NCBI GenBank assembly: GCA_004154925.1 | Contig: QJNS01000219.1 | Span: 62,001 to 126,000, forward strand | Direction of reading: 5' to 3' | Source of the DNA: Monosporascus cannonballus | Taxonomy: Eukaryota; Ascomycota; Sordariomycetes; Xylariales | Length of the DNA stretch: 64,000 nucleotides | Part shown: piece after piece, positions 36,077-48,849 of the stretch | Position numbering within the stretch: the stretch's first letter is position 1 | Layout: every line of letters starts with the position of its first letter | Program-made: the position numbers and the translations under genes | Notes under the pieces: model-generated | Told to the model about the DNA's origin: nothing | Seen by the model: the letters and a program-made list of their open reading frames with translations, nothing else | Database searches by the model: none

Positions 36077-36304
36077 CGGAACATATATGAGCCGATCAGT
36101 ATGGGACCTTTCCGTATATGGGGAGCGCTCCGCACCCCCCAGCTAGCTGACAATATACGGCAAGGGTTTTTCAGCCGCACAACGACCGTCACGAAACCAG
36201 GCCTCATAATCTATCGATTACCATCGTCTTCTGTCAGCTAGCAGGGGGTGCTCTAGCACCCCATATACGGAAGATTCCCTCTGATCGGAACATATATGTT
36301 CCGG
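36077..36304. repeat. Fold-back element with ~75-bp arms
   Basis: The left arm runs from CGGAACATATATG (36077) through CCGTATATGGGG to CTAGCTGACA (about 36150). The right arm is its inverted copy (TGTCAGCTAGC at about 36225 to CATATATGTTCCG at 36304). They differ at scattered positions, including a variable hairpin gggagcgctccgcacc / gggtgctctagcaccc. The loop is about 75 bp. It is GC-balanced and non-coding. Confidence 0.8.
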
Positions 36305-36508
36305 GACTAGATCACCTTAAAGTGCAGTGCGCGTTTTAGAGCACCTGCAAATAGTTATTACTATATATATAACTAATATCCTTTATATCTGATAATTAAA
36401 AGTTTTATTCGTTTAATTAGGGCATATATCAATTGATTAGCTGCTGCTGAAACGATATAAGCTGTATATCAATTGTAATTATCGAAATACGCCAATAATA
36501 ATAATAAC

Positions 36509-37374
36509 GACCGTACCGTTAACGTCCTCCGTTATTTATAAAGGACCTAAGGACTGGGATCGTTTTAAAGGCGAATTCTAATCTAAAGCATATGCATTCG
36601 ATATTTGGAATTATATCGATTTTAATCAGAATTTTAAATAATTTATTAAACCTATAGAACCTAATGTAGCTTTTTATTTAAAAAGACCAATCTGTTATAC
36701 GATACGAACTAATACCTTAAGCAGTTTTTCGTTTATATTTATATCCTCCAGAAAAGTTACCGAAAAAATCAATTGTACCAGTTATTTAACGAATACCCTT
36801 AAAATAACGATCGAAAGTAAATAAGCTTATAATTAAAACTTTATGGCGTATATTTATAAAGATCGGAAATATAATATTTTCCGTAAAAATATTAACGACA
36901 TTACGAAATAAGTCTTAAAGTCGGTATTTTCAATAATTAAAGAAATTAGCTTTTTTCCAAGAAAGAATTTACGAAAATGGTATATCAATTTGGGCGAATC
37001 CGGCAAGGTATACGATAGCAGATTCTTAATTAATATTTAACGAGAATATTGCGAATAGTTAAAGCAAATTTCGAAATTAATAAAAGATTAGACGAATAAA
37101 TCGTAAAATAGCAAAAGATTATAGCCCAGAGATAACGATATGATATGCCGGAGATAAAGATAGCGATCGTATAGGTTAACAACTTATATATAATATTGGC
37201 CCTTATTATCGAGATTTAGATAATTACTTTTCAAATAGTAAAAAAAGCCGAGATTGATAATAGTACGATTAGTTATTAAGAAGTAATAATAATTTTATTA
37301 AATTATTAAATTATTACGAACTTATAACAGTCGTTAAAGAATATTAAGATAATATTTTTAACGCTTTACGGAAT
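36509..37374 (+). pseudogene. gag: Element H (copia) gag relic
   Basis: The frame reads VIYKGPKDWDRFKGEF, then SKAYAFDIWNYIDF and IKPIEPNVAFYLKRP. This is the Trp-rich pattern typical of the N-terminal part of copia Gag (W-x(2)-[FW]...W-x-[YI]). A frame change and TAA stops follow after about 36700. It is cut at 37374 by element F. Confidence 0.65.
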
Positions 37375-37763
37375 TGTTATAGGAACAGGGGTTCCTGTCT
37401 CGAGGAAACCAACCTTTAAGGCCTAGCGCGGGCCTGTTACGGCTAAACTCCGGACGGGAAGCTTAGCTCTTAAAATAATCTGATTAATCTGGGTAATCTG
37501 GGGACCAGATTATACAGATTTAACAGATCTACGATATACCTATTTTAGGAATTAGAATATATAATAAATCGGTTTTTTATATAAATAATATTTATTTAAT
37601 TTCGCTTTTTAATTATTAATTTAAGTTTTTACTTTAAAAATAATTATACCGTTTTTTAATTAAGGGAAAAATACCTAAAGTTTTTTAACAAATAAATTTC
37701 TAAATTATTTTTTGCTTTATTATTACTTATATTTTTAAGTAAATATATAATAAATTTATTTTA
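37375..37763 (+). repeat. Element F 5' LTR (389 bp)
   Basis: Starts TGTTATAGGAACAGGG. The first ~180 bp (ccaaccttt...gatctacg) are little mutated, the rest strongly RIP-changed. It is ~30 bp shorter than the 3' LTR because of a deletion near 37730. Confidence 0.85.
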
Positions 37764-38124
37764 TTTTAATAACTTTTTAATTAATAACCGATAAATAATT
37801 TACGGCTTAATTAAAAGATAAACTTTTTTAAATTTAATATAAATAATAATATATCCGATTTCCGTTATTAGCCAATAAAGAATTAATAATTAAATTAAAT
37901 AATTTATTATTTATTAAAAAAGTTTTTTAATTAATTAATAATATGGCACTTTTTATTACTTAATTTTTAAAAAAAATCTTTTTAATTTTAATAATAATCT
38001 TTATCGGCAAAAAAAAAAAATAATTAAGATGTAAAAAGTTAAAATAAGTAAGTATAAGAAAAAATACTTAACTGAAAATTAAAAAAAAAGTACTAAAGGG
38101 CTTAATTAAAGAAAAAAACTTATT

Positions 38125-39250
38125 ATGGAAAAACGATTAAACCTTTTGGCCCAAGAGATTAAAAGCCTAAAAAAGGAAAATATTCGATTCGCCAAAGAAA
38201 AAAAACCGACTTTTTTGCAGTTTGGCTCCTTTAAGGAACGAAACCAAGAAAATGGTTTCCAACCGCTTTCGTTCGAAATGGAACGATTACAGCAATAAAA
38301 AACTTTAATTCTGTTATTGTTTAGCGTAAATCAGTTACGAGAAAAAACCGTACCATTTCCCAGTTACCACGGAATGCCTAATATTAAAAATTATAAACCA
38401 ATTTTTTCTAAGCTTTATAATAAATTTACGGCTATAAAAAGATTTTTAATTCAGGCCAGATTTTACCTTAAATTTTACGAAAATTTTTTGACGGAGAATT
38501 ATTAAAAAATAATGGCCATTTTTTAGTTATTTATTGGAAAATTTCTTTTGTAATTCGAACTTATTATTAAGGATTATTTGAAAAATTATTTCGATAAATT
38601 TTTAAATATAATTAATTATATTTTTAATAAATATAAATATTTTAAGAAAAGAATGGAAATTTTATTTGAAAATTTAAAAGAAAAATAATATGTAATTAAA
38701 TAATTTTTTTGCTAAATTAAATTAATATCCGAATATATAATTAAGTTTAATTATTTAGTAATTATTTCGAATTTATTAGAAAACGTATTATTTTATCCTT
38801 ATTATAATAAATTAAATTTTTAGGTTAAAAACGAAATATATATAGAACTTAAGACAAGATTTTTTGTAAAATATATTAATAAAGTTATTATTACTAATTA
38901 CCATATTTTTAATCGGTATTTCGAGAAAAAAGGGACCGGCAAACGAAACGATAATAAGAATTTTAGTAACCGAATTAAAAAGAAATAAGGGTAAGCTTTA
39001 GAAAAAAATAAGTTCCGTTTCGAAAAAGCCTAAGAAAAACAAGTCCAAAATAAAATGTTTTAATTATGGCAAAAAGGGGCATTTTAAAAGCGAATATTGT
39101 TCCCCCGTTAAAAGGGATTTTAAAAAAAAAAAGAATTTCTTAATTTCAGAAGAAAATTAGAACGATTAAATAAAAAACCGATAGTAAGGCAAACAAAAGA
39201 GGAAAAAAAATTAATTCGATTTTTTTCTAGGCAAAATTTATTATTATTAT
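38125..39250 (+). pseudogene. gag: Element F gag relic
   Basis: ATG at 38125. The frame MEKRLNLLAQEIKSLKKEN (coiled-coil-like) continues with only one TAA to 38505, including MPNIKNYKPIFSKLYNKF and FLIQARFYLKFYENF, then breaks. The CCHC knuckle at 39056-39097 reads CFNYGKKGHFKSEY: first Cys and His kept, second and last Cys changed to Tyr. It ends before the protease region. Element G has the same gene starting at 57811. Confidence 0.78.
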
Positions 39251-39899
39251 AACTATTTAAATCCAAAACGATATTCCAAAGTACGAGAATTATTTTATTT
39301 GCCAAAATTCTAAGGTTAAAACTTATAAGTATTACCTAGGATAAATAGCTTTTAAAATTATTATGGAACTAAGATATTAATATTACTTTAATTCTTAGAA
39401 ATATAAAATATATATAAAGGACGATTAATTTCGACCAAATATTAATAATTATAAATAATTATTTTCGGAACTTTACGAATTCCTAGAATATATTATTTAC
39501 CGGAAAATATTATCGGTAAATTTTTACAACCTGTTATATTTTACCGCTTATTACCGCAATAATTATTTTGTTTATTTCAGGATTAAAAAAAATAATAATT
39601 TTTGGCTTAAATAAAACGAAAAAATATTTACCGAATTAAATAACGCGTATAGATATATAAAAACCTCCCGATAGCCAAAATACCCCAAATTTTGTTATTT
39701 ATATCCTAATTCAAAACGGAATCGAAAAGTTATATTGCAAAAATGCTTATATTACGCCCCGACGCTTTGCATTTAATACGAGCTCCTAAATATAGAAATA
39801 TTTCCTTAAAGGTATATTGTTCCAACCCTATAATTTAAGAAGTACAAAACCAAAGATTAAACCAAAAAAAAACGATTATTTTCGGACATTAATTGAGCA

Positions 39900-41850
39900 G
39901 AAAAAAATAATACAAGTATATAGATAATTACTGTACCAAGTACGCGGTTAAAAAGATTCGAAAATAAAAACGCTTTTTCGTAAATAAACCATACCAATTA
40001 AAAAATGGCAAAGGTTTTCGAAAGTAAGGTATCGAAAAGCCCTAATACACAAAACCTTATATAAGGTGATTAAAGGATTACGTAGCCAGATCGAGATTTC
40101 TTTGTAATACAAAAATAAAACGTTTAAAGTTATGATCGATTTAAGAGCAAAAGGCAATTTTATCTTTCTTATAATAGCAAAAAAACATCAGATTTCCTGG
40201 AAATACAAGTTAAAGTCTTATAAATTACGTACGGTGGACGGAAGTTTGTTTACATACGAAAACGGACGAATCCTTCGAAAAATTAAAGAATTCCTAATAC
40301 GGATTTAAGGATACCAAAAATGGATTTCGCTGGATATTGCCGATATTTCCGGATACGATATTATCCTAAGAATGTTATAATTTATGTTTAGCAATTTACG
40401 TATTAACTGGAAGTATTAAACATTTTTATGGGAAAATAAGCTATCCGAAAAAGATAACCAAGAAATCTGTTATGTTATTAAGAAAGTCCAGATTGCAGAT
40501 TAAACCTTCACATTACTACCTAAATATCAATAATTTAAGAAATTATTTAAAAATAAGGAAAACCACGAAGACCTATTATACGGATACCAAGGAATTTTCA
40601 AAACCACCAGACGATTACAAGAAAAGTACGATTTTCCAGAATTACGCCAAATAATCAAAAAGGTAATTAAGAATTGCAATATTTGCAATAAGGCTAAAGC
40701 AGCACGCCATAAGCCCTACGAGCTACTACAACCCACTGATATTTCTAACAAAGCATGGAACATTATAGCTTGGGATTTCATCATTAGCTTTCCTTTATTT
40801 AAGGACCTAGTTACTAAAGTTAAATATAACGGAATCTAGGTAATAATTAATAAACTTACTAAGTATAGGTATTTCTTACCTTTTAAAGGAAACGTAACGG
40901 CAGAATAATTGGTTTATGCCTTTATTAGACATTATTTCGACAAATATGACATACCAAAAAAGATTATTTCTAATAGAGATACGGTGTTTACTTTAAAATT
41001 TAGTACCAGTTTTTTCAAATAAATAAATATTAAGCTTAAATTTTTAACGGTCTATTATCCCCAAACGGACGGCCAAATAAAAAAACTAAACCAGACCTTA
41101 GAATAATATTTTCGAAATTATATTAATTATTAATAAAATAATTAGGTAAAGTTTTTACCATTAGCACAAATCGCCTATAATATATTTGATAATGAAAATA
41201 TAGGCATATCCCCTTATACAGTTATGTACGGACGTAACGCAAAAACAAAACGTCCTAAATAATTATTTAATAAGGTATTAAAAATTATTACGATTACCTT
41301 AAAAGCAGAAATATTGATAATAAAAGTTAAAACGATTTAAATCCGTTTCCAAAATAAATTGCGATTCCTTAAATAACGGATAACCTAATATTATAATAAG
41401 AAAAGAATTAAGGGACCAATTCTGGCGAAAAAAAACAAAGTTTACCTATTACGCCAAAAACAAAACGCAATCTTAAACATTTTATAAATCAAAACGAAAA
41501 AACTTAGCAACAAACTTGACTTTAAAAAACTTAGCCCGTTTAAAATTGAAAAAGTTATTTCCAAAACTAATTACCGATTATCGCTACCTAAAAACATAAA
41601 GATACACCCTGTTTTCCACATTTTTTTACTTAAACCAATACCTAAGAACGACCTATTAAAAATAAATTTAGAACTTAAAAAAAATTCTGACAAGTATGAA
41701 GTCGAACAAATAATGGATTCCAGAATAATTAAAAACAAAATCCAGTATTTAATTAAATAGGAAAAATACTTACATAAAAAAAATATTTAGCAACCGCTTA
41801 ATTACTTAACGAATACGATGAACTTAATTAAGTCGTTTTACCGCCAAAAT
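39900..41850 (+). pseudogene. pol: Element F protease-integrase-chromodomain relic (RT/RNase H deleted)
   Basis: Protease near 40119-40380: MIDLRAKGNFI (DSG lost) to SGYDIILRML. At about 40560 the frame ...NKENHE of the protease-RT linker joins directly to LLYGYQGIFKTTRRLQ of the integrase zinc domain, a deletion of RT and RNase H. The integrase keeps CNICNKAK (both Cys), WDFII (Asp, 40774) and NRDTVF (Asp, 40978). The catalytic Glu after TDGQ is Lys (about 41080). Chromodomain 41695-41850 (YEVEQIMDSRIIKNKIQYLI). Confidence 0.85.
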
Positions 41851-42480
41851 CCTGACCGACCGTTTTTAATACGGCCAAGGTCGTAAGCGATAACGGTCCC
41901 CCGTTTAAATCTAAACTTTCGGCGTTCTAATCGAAAAAAATAAACGCCTCCAAAACGGCATCTATTTCAAAGGCAAGTTGCGCCTATTCCGCGTCCACGC
42001 GACGCCGCTTTTCTTTTATCCTTTCCCGTTTTTTTAACTAGTCCAATTCCAAATTTTCTTTTAATAACTTTATTGCCTTTTTTTTAAAAAAAAAAGTCTT
42101 ATTAAAAGCGTAAGCGCTTTAACTTCTTAATAAATTCTTTCGACTTTTTATCTTATTAACGGCGTAATTCGGTTAACTTTTTTTCTACTGCCTTTTATTC
42201 CCTTTTTGCAGTTTTTTGGTACGTTAAAAAACTGTTTTCAGTTTTACGCTGTTCGCGTAATAAGCGGTTTTACGTTTCGTTTATTTTTTATAACGAATTT
42301 ATAATTAAAACATTATAAAAGGGACGTTGCCAACGGATATAATAATTGCAACTTAAATATTTTAAAACGTAAAAATAATTAGCTTCGCCAAAATAAATAT
42401 AATTTAAATAAGGGAAAACTTTAATGCCAAGTTTTTTAATTAAATTAGCTTAAATATTGCGAAAACCGCGTTAATTTAAC
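41840..42480 (-). pseudogene. Element F antisense ORF relic: cysteine array plus coiled coil
   Basis: Minus strand between the chromodomain and the 3' LTR. N-terminal part near 42320-42440: Y-x2-Y-x7-Y-x8-C-x2-Y-x7-Y (GIKVFPYLNY ... LKYLSCNYYIRWQ). Then charged heptad-like sequence: EQRKTENSF, KREQKAVEKKLTELRR, IKLLKENLELD, KKRERIKEKRRRVDAE, AFEIDAVLEAFI, and near the end NGGPLSLTTLAVLKTVG. The plus strand here reads as nothing. It is related in layout to the frame in family 1 but with x7 spacings. The exact start is unknown. Confidence 0.6.
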
Positions 42481-42616
42481 CGAGATTTTCTTTTTTTTAA
42501 ATACGACTTATTATAATGAAATTAATTAAAATATTTTCAACTTTTTTTTAATAAAATAAAAATAGTAACTTACGGTTTTTATCTTTAAGACAAAAATCCT
42601 TGAAAAAGGAAAATAA

Positions 42617-43035
42617 TGTTATAGGAATAAGGGTTCTTATTTCGAGGAAATCAACCTTTAAGGCCTAACGCAGGCTTGTTACGGCTAAACTCCGGACGGG
42701 AAATTTGGCTTTTAAAGTAATCTGGTTGATCTGGGTAATCTGGGAACCAGATCATACAGATCCAATAGATTTACGATACACATATTTTGGGAATTAAAAT
42801 ATATAATAAATCGGTTTTTTATATAAATAGCACCTACTTAATTTCGCTTTTTAGCTATTAATCTAAGCTTTTAGTTCAAAGATAACTGCACCGTTCTTTA
42901 ATTAAGGAAAAAGTACTTAAATCTCTTTAACGAACAGATTTCTAAATCATTTCTCGCCCTATTGTTACCTGCAAATCAAGACCCATTTCGGATACTGCTT
43001 ATACCTCCAGGTAGATGTATAACAGGTTCGTTACA
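42617..43035 (+). repeat. Element F 3' LTR (419 bp)
   Basis: TGTTATAGGAATAAGGG to TTCGTTACA, followed by GGAAT. The purine tract gaaaaaggaaaataa precedes it. The right third is well preserved, complementary to the well-preserved left half of the 5' LTR. Confidence 0.9.
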
Positions 43036-43124
43036 GGAATACCTACAAATTCTCTTAATTAGGACGATTTTAATTAAGAAGACCCTAAGAATATTAACCT
43101 TTAATTGCGAAAAAGAACCCTAAA
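43036..43124 (+). other. 89-bp piece of element H between F and D
   Basis: Flanked by the GGAAT duplication of F and the CTAAA duplication of D, so it must belong to the element both inserted into. It is too short and mutated to read as protein. Confidence 0.6.
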
Positions 43125-43511
43125 TATTACGACCTAACAAGTTCCGGCCTTAAGAAACGGTCAAACAAGGATTATACAGACTACCCCATGGGTTACGTAA
43201 CGGTAATCATTACTAAGCCAGTAATTAAAGGTAATTAAAGGGGATCGCAAACAATTATAACCACCACCAGCGGTATAATTATAAGTAATTAAGCTAAGAA
43301 AAAGAAATATATATACGTTTATTATTTCTATAATTTAGATAATACCAGCTTATAAAATTTATCAATATTAATCGTTTGCAATAAGGCATTCTTGGTATTA
43401 CGAAACGTAACACGATTACTATATCTATTGTTCAAATTCCTACGATATTTCTGCTAATATAAACCCGTACAACTAAGGTTTAATAATTAATTAAACCCTT
43501 AGATCGTTATA
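43125..43511 (+). repeat. Element D 5' LTR (387 bp)
   Basis: TATTACGACCTAACAAG (from TGTTACGACC) to GATCGTTATA. TATA-like atatatatacg near 43306. Confidence 0.9.
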
Positions 43512-43559
43512 CGTTACAAATTTTTATTTAATATTGTTAAAATATCGACCAGCGCTTAG

Positions 43560-44850
43560 GAAACCCTTATTTAGCAGCTTTAAGCTCGAATTCGGGAATT
43601 AAAAAAATCCGACAAATTAGGGTTACGCCACCTGCTCAAACTTTTCTCGCCTGCATAAAGCCTAGGAAACCGAAACCTTATAATAAAAAGGGCAACCTTC
43701 AGACCTTTTTAACTTAGGTACGAATTTACTTTCACTTCCTAGGCCTTAATAACCCGGCGGATAAGGTCCTAATAATAAAAACATACTTAACGAGAAATAC
43801 GGTTAACTAATTTAAACCTATTATAAGAAATTTCCTGGAAATAAAAAAATCGGATAAAAAAAACTTTACTAATAAGATTTTTTTATTTTATACCAATTTC
43901 GAAAATAAAGTACGTAATAATTTTGGCAATCCAAATAAAAAACGATTTACAATTTAACAACTTTTATAATTCCGATAAAAAGGATTTACGTCCAAATATG
44001 CCGTAATTTAAAAACCTTACGGCTCAGGCCGGATAGAAAAATAATAAAATTAACGCCTTTAGCAATATATTTTACAAAGAGTTAAAAAATAATATAAAAA
44101 ATAACATTATTCGGATTAAATAATTAAATACCCTGGACTGGTATATTGCAAAAGCAATTAAAATTAATAATCGATAATTTAAAAAATAACAAGAAAAAAA
44201 GGAACAATATACCTTACGATTAAGGTATAATAAACTCAACCAGGGGAAAAAACGAAACGAATCCTTTATTTTTTATAGAACGACACCAGGACTTATGGAA
44301 CTTGGCGTTACCTATAAATAAAACTGGAGCCAGATTAAATGTTTTAATTACGGCAAAATGGAACATAAAGCCTATAAATGCAAAAAACCTAAAAAGCCAC
44401 GATAGGATAATTAAATACCTATACCGAAAGGACAGTTTAGGAACAATTAAGGAAACGATAACAAAGCTATTAACATAATCTAAGCCAAATACGTATTAAG
44501 CTCCTTATAACAAAAAATCCGATAGGGATTATTACGATAAATAATTTGACGAAAGATACGAAAAACTAGGAAACTGGCCTAATAAATATCGCAAATATAA
44601 CAAGAAGAATTATAAGAATAATTACGTAAATACCAGGATTAGACAAAAAAGATCTGTTCCGGAATACCTGATCGATATAGAAAAATATACGCCATACATT
44701 GTCGACGACGAAAATATCCCGATTACGAAAAGTGGAAACAATATATTGATAATCGGATTACCCGCAAATATTACAAGAATTCGACTTTTTAAATCGTACC
44801 GGAAATAACAAAAACAATAAATAATAATATTGACAATTTCGATTTATAGC
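43560..44850 (+). pseudogene. gag: Element D gag and linker relic
   Basis: One of the better gag relics: LQTFLT-x-VRIYFHFL, NPADKVLIIKTYLTRNTVN, FKPIIRNFLE and NNFGNPNKKRFTI follow the layout of a retrotransposon Gag capsid domain, with Trp and Gln positions read as stops. The zinc knuckle near 44339-44380 (CFNYGKMEHKAYKC) keeps two Cys and the His. A linker peptide (VPEYLIDIEKYTPYIVDDEN) follows near 44660. Confidence 0.75.
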
Positions 44851-44858
44851 CTTAAAAA

Positions 44859-47800
44859 ATGTTTAATAACTGGTTAAAGCAGAAAGTTAGCCCGAAAAAA
44901 AGTAATGTTCGTAGGAAAACCTTTTTTGTTATTATAGATAATATAATTATTAAACGGAAAAAAGTTAATCCAGCGTACGGTAAAAAAGCATTATTAAAAA
45001 GTTATTACGAACTTTTCTTTTTAATTAATATTTATTACAGATCCTTACGAAAAAAAAGATATTAAGAAAGAAATACGTTAATTTACAAAAGATCTTTAAA
45101 ATAATAATTAAAACGATATATAATGGGATATAATCGTAAATATAAGAAAACAATTTATTCAATAAAAAATGGAACTATAAAAAAAGTTAAAAGCAATTAA
45201 TACGATTTAAAGAAATAATACGCCGGCAATAACGACAAATGCAATAACTTAATATATTAAACGAAAATACGCAAATAAAGTTCGATAAATTCGAATAAAA
45301 ATTAAAAAAAAAGGTTACGTATAAAAAATACGAAGGATAACGAAACCCGGAAAAATTAAAAGAAACTTTTACGAAAGGCTTTAAACGTAACGATAAAAAT
45401 TATTAATAACTTTATTATTTTAAATATATAAATCGGAACGTACTGATATATCGCAATAATAAATTACGGAGCTTTGGGCGGAAATTATATTATACTAGAT
45501 ATGGTTAATAAGTTTAAACTGCTACAAAAATACAAGTTAAAACTTTATATAGCGACAAATACCGAAAATTAGGAATTCGTTTACGACAACGGAAAAGTTA
45601 TACGCAAAATTAATTACTTCGAGATTTTTATTTAAGAACGATATTAGATAATTAATTTCGATATCGTTTTATTTAAAATTATGATATAATTTTAAAATTA
45701 CCATAGATATGCCAGTACGGAATTTTAATTAACGGAAAAACTAATTAGGTAAAATTCGTTTTATTTTTTATTAATAAACGAAAAAAAAACATAAAATCTT
45801 AATATTTAATCGAAAATAACGACATATACAGGCATAATAACACGACAGATATCTTATTATTTAGAGGGATAAAACATAAAAAAAACGGGCATTAAAGAAA
45901 AGTATGACGTATCGTTATTATTATTAAAGCAAAATTAAAATAACTAAATACTAATTTGGAATAATAATAATAGCAATTTAAAAATTCAGAAAATCTAATT
46001 AATATGTTACCATAATACCATAAGTACGAATAATCTTTTACAAAGGAATTTGATACGAAATTACTAAAATATAACGAATAAAATCATAAGATAATCCTTA
46101 AAGAAAGATCTTCGACGACATTTTATATTATTTACAACCTTAACGAAAACGAATTACGTACTTTTAGAAAATACCTGGAAAATCGGTTACAAAAAGAATA
46201 AATTCGATTTTCGAAGTTACGAACAGATTATTTAATATTTTTATATCTTAGAAAAATGGAAGATTACGACTTATGGTTAATTATCAGCAACTAGATAATA
46301 TTATTATTAAAAATTAAATATTATAGCCTTTAATTACGAAAATAAAAAACCGATTTTATAAAACTAAATAATTTATAACATTCGATCTTAAAAATAAATA
46401 TAATCTTATTAAAATTAAAAAAGAATACAAATGAAAAATAACCTTTAAAATAAAATACGGATTATTTAAATATTTAGTTACGCTAATAAAACTTACGAAC
46501 GTACCAGCAACTTTCTAACGGATAATAAACTATATGTTACGAAAATATCTCGATATTTTCGTCGTTTGTTATTTCGACGACATGCTCATTTTTTCGAAAA
46601 CGGAAAAAGCATCCGTAGAATACGTTTATAAAGTTCTTTAAGTTTTATAGGATATAAGGTTATTAATTAACGCAGAAAAGAATTAATTCCACAAATAAAA
46701 AGTAATATATTTAAAATATATTATTATCCCGGATATATCAAAATAAACACCAAGATAATCGCTGCAATTACAAAATAGCAAACGCTAATAATAATCAAAA
46801 AGGTATAGGCATTTTTTGGATTCGCTAATTATTATAGGAAATTTATTCGAAATCTTAGCAAAATAATTATACCTTTAACGAATTTTACGAAAAAAAATTC
46901 AATAAACGTCAAATATAAAAAAAACATTTCGAAATATTAAGGATAAGATTACTAATAAGTTAATATTAATCATGTACGATCGAAATCGCCCGTTAAGTTA
47001 AAAACCGATATTTCGGATTACGTATTAAACGTAATAATCGGATAACGAAATAATTAAGGCAAATTGTACCTTATTGCATTTTTTCGTACAAATTAAAAGG
47101 AGCCGAATTTAATTACGGCATTCCAGATAAGGAATTTATGGCCATTATTATAGCATTTCGAAGATTTAGGTATTTCCTAAAAGGAAGTTTGCACCAGGTT
47201 AAGGTTTATACGGATTATCAAAATCTTACCCGATTTACTATAATCAAAGAATTTATAGGACGATAATTTCGTTGCGTAAAAAAATTAACGAACTTCGATT
47301 TCGTTATTATCTATAAGAAAAACTTAAAGAATAATAGAGCAGATGCCTTAAGTAAACGATTAAACCTCGAAAAGAAATTGGTTAAAATCAGCTATATAAT
47401 TTTCGATACCACCAAAAAAGGACATTTAGGTTTAGGACAGATTGCGAGAATTCGAGCAGTACTTTTTAATATATATTAAAGGATTTAGCAGTATAATAAC
47501 GGTCTTCCAAAAAACCAAAAAACGGATAAGATATAAGTTCTAAAAAAATATCAGAAAGATCTAGTACGAAAAATATATAAATATTAGTTATACGGATATC
47601 TATAAATCTATAAAACCCTAAAACGACTTTAACGTATATATTCTTTTTCTAAAATAAAATTAACGGTATAAAAAATTATACAGCAATACGATATTTGCGC
47701 CAAAGCAAAAATTCGATAACATAAGCCATATGGAAAATTACAGCCATTACCAGTTGCAAAACGACGATAATATTTAATTTTATTCGGCTTTATTATTAAA

Positions 47801-48820
47801 CTTTTTATATCGAAATATCCAGTTACAAAAATACATTAGGACAGTATTTTCGTAATCGTCGACCGATTTACGAAATTTTTTTATTTTTTACTATATTACG
47901 AAAATACAAGCGCCGAATAAATAGCATATATTTTCTTTAAAAATATTTGCAGCATATACGGATTACTAATAAAAATTATTTTAAATAAAGGAACGATATT
48001 CGTATTTAAATTTTAGCAAAGCCTAATAGTACGAATTAACTTAAACCATAAATTATCCAATATATTTAAACCTTAAACAAATAAATAAATAAAGCCAACA
48101 AATTAAACCTTAAAAATTTATTTCCGATATTACGTTAATTATAAACAAAATAACTAAGTTAAAAAATTATAAATCGCATAATTAGCTTATAATACCAGTT
48201 ATTACGAAAATATCAAAATAATATTAGCGAACGTACATTTTAGTTTTATTTCAGAAATTTATAAAAAAGTACGTATCGACGGTTTAATTAATATTAAAGT
48301 AATTTTTACGATAAAATAATTACGATTGTTATATTAAAAAATAAAAACAGAATTGAAATTCGTACGTAATCAAATAAACAAATATTATAACCAAAAAAGA
48401 TTAAAAAGATTAATTTTCGAAAAAGGGGAAATAATTTTTCTTGTTACTAAAAATATTTAAACAAAAAAACCTAACAAAAAACTCGATTTCAAATATATCG
48501 GTCTATATAAAATCGCCAAGAAAATTTCAGAAAATAATTACTAATTAGAACTTTTACCAAAACTTAAATTTTATCCAATTTTTCACGTTTCTTTATTCGA
48601 ATTAAGAGCGGATATAATTAAAGTATATATGGTATAAGACGATATAAAAATAAAAAACGAACAAATATATGAAATAAAAAAAATCCTTAATATATAAAAA
48701 CAAAACGGATTTACCTAATACCTAATCAAATAAAAAAGGCACCCGGATTCCGAAAATATCTAAAAATTAATCAAAAACCTTATTGGCGCCCAACGTTTGT
48801 TAAAAAACTTTTACCAGTAA
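44859..48820 (+). pseudogene. pol: Element D pol relic with chromodomain
   Basis: The open stretch 44859-45065 (MFNNWLKQKVSPKKSN...) is part of the gag-pol linker, not a separate gene. Protease near 45465, INYGALGGNYI. RT box FVVCYFDDMLIFS with both Asp intact (46576-46581). RNase H near 46985-47040. Integrase 47560-48170 (VDRFTK kept near 47860). The chromodomain 48668-48817 (YEIKKILNI, NGFT-x-YLIK, KKHPDSENI, NLIGAQRLLKNFYQ) ends at TAA 48818-48820, which may be the true stop. Confidence 0.85.
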
Positions 48821-48849
48821 CGACGGGCGTATCTCAATTAATAACCGAC

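Larger units (their letters stand above)
37375..43035 (+). mobile_element. Ty3/gypsy chromovirus element F (family 2), RT-deleted
   Basis: LTRs at 37375-37763 and 42617-43035. The target duplication GGAAT is perfect (37370-37374, 43036-43040). Compared with element G it lacks about 1.6 kb covering RT and RNase H, so it was a non-autonomous deletion copy. Gag, protease, integrase, chromodomain and the antisense frame are otherwise in the same order as in G. Confidence 0.93.

Noticed and set aside
35629..36500. 5' LTR of copia element H
   Set aside because: No matching 3' LTR is visible and the interval contains unrelated inverted-repeat elements; boundary left open.
39948..40157. Minus-strand open frames opposite protease in F (39948-40157) and G (59624-59851)
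   Set aside because: They mirror the protease coding strand and reflect sequence conservation of the sense gene, with no cysteine array or coiled-coil pattern.
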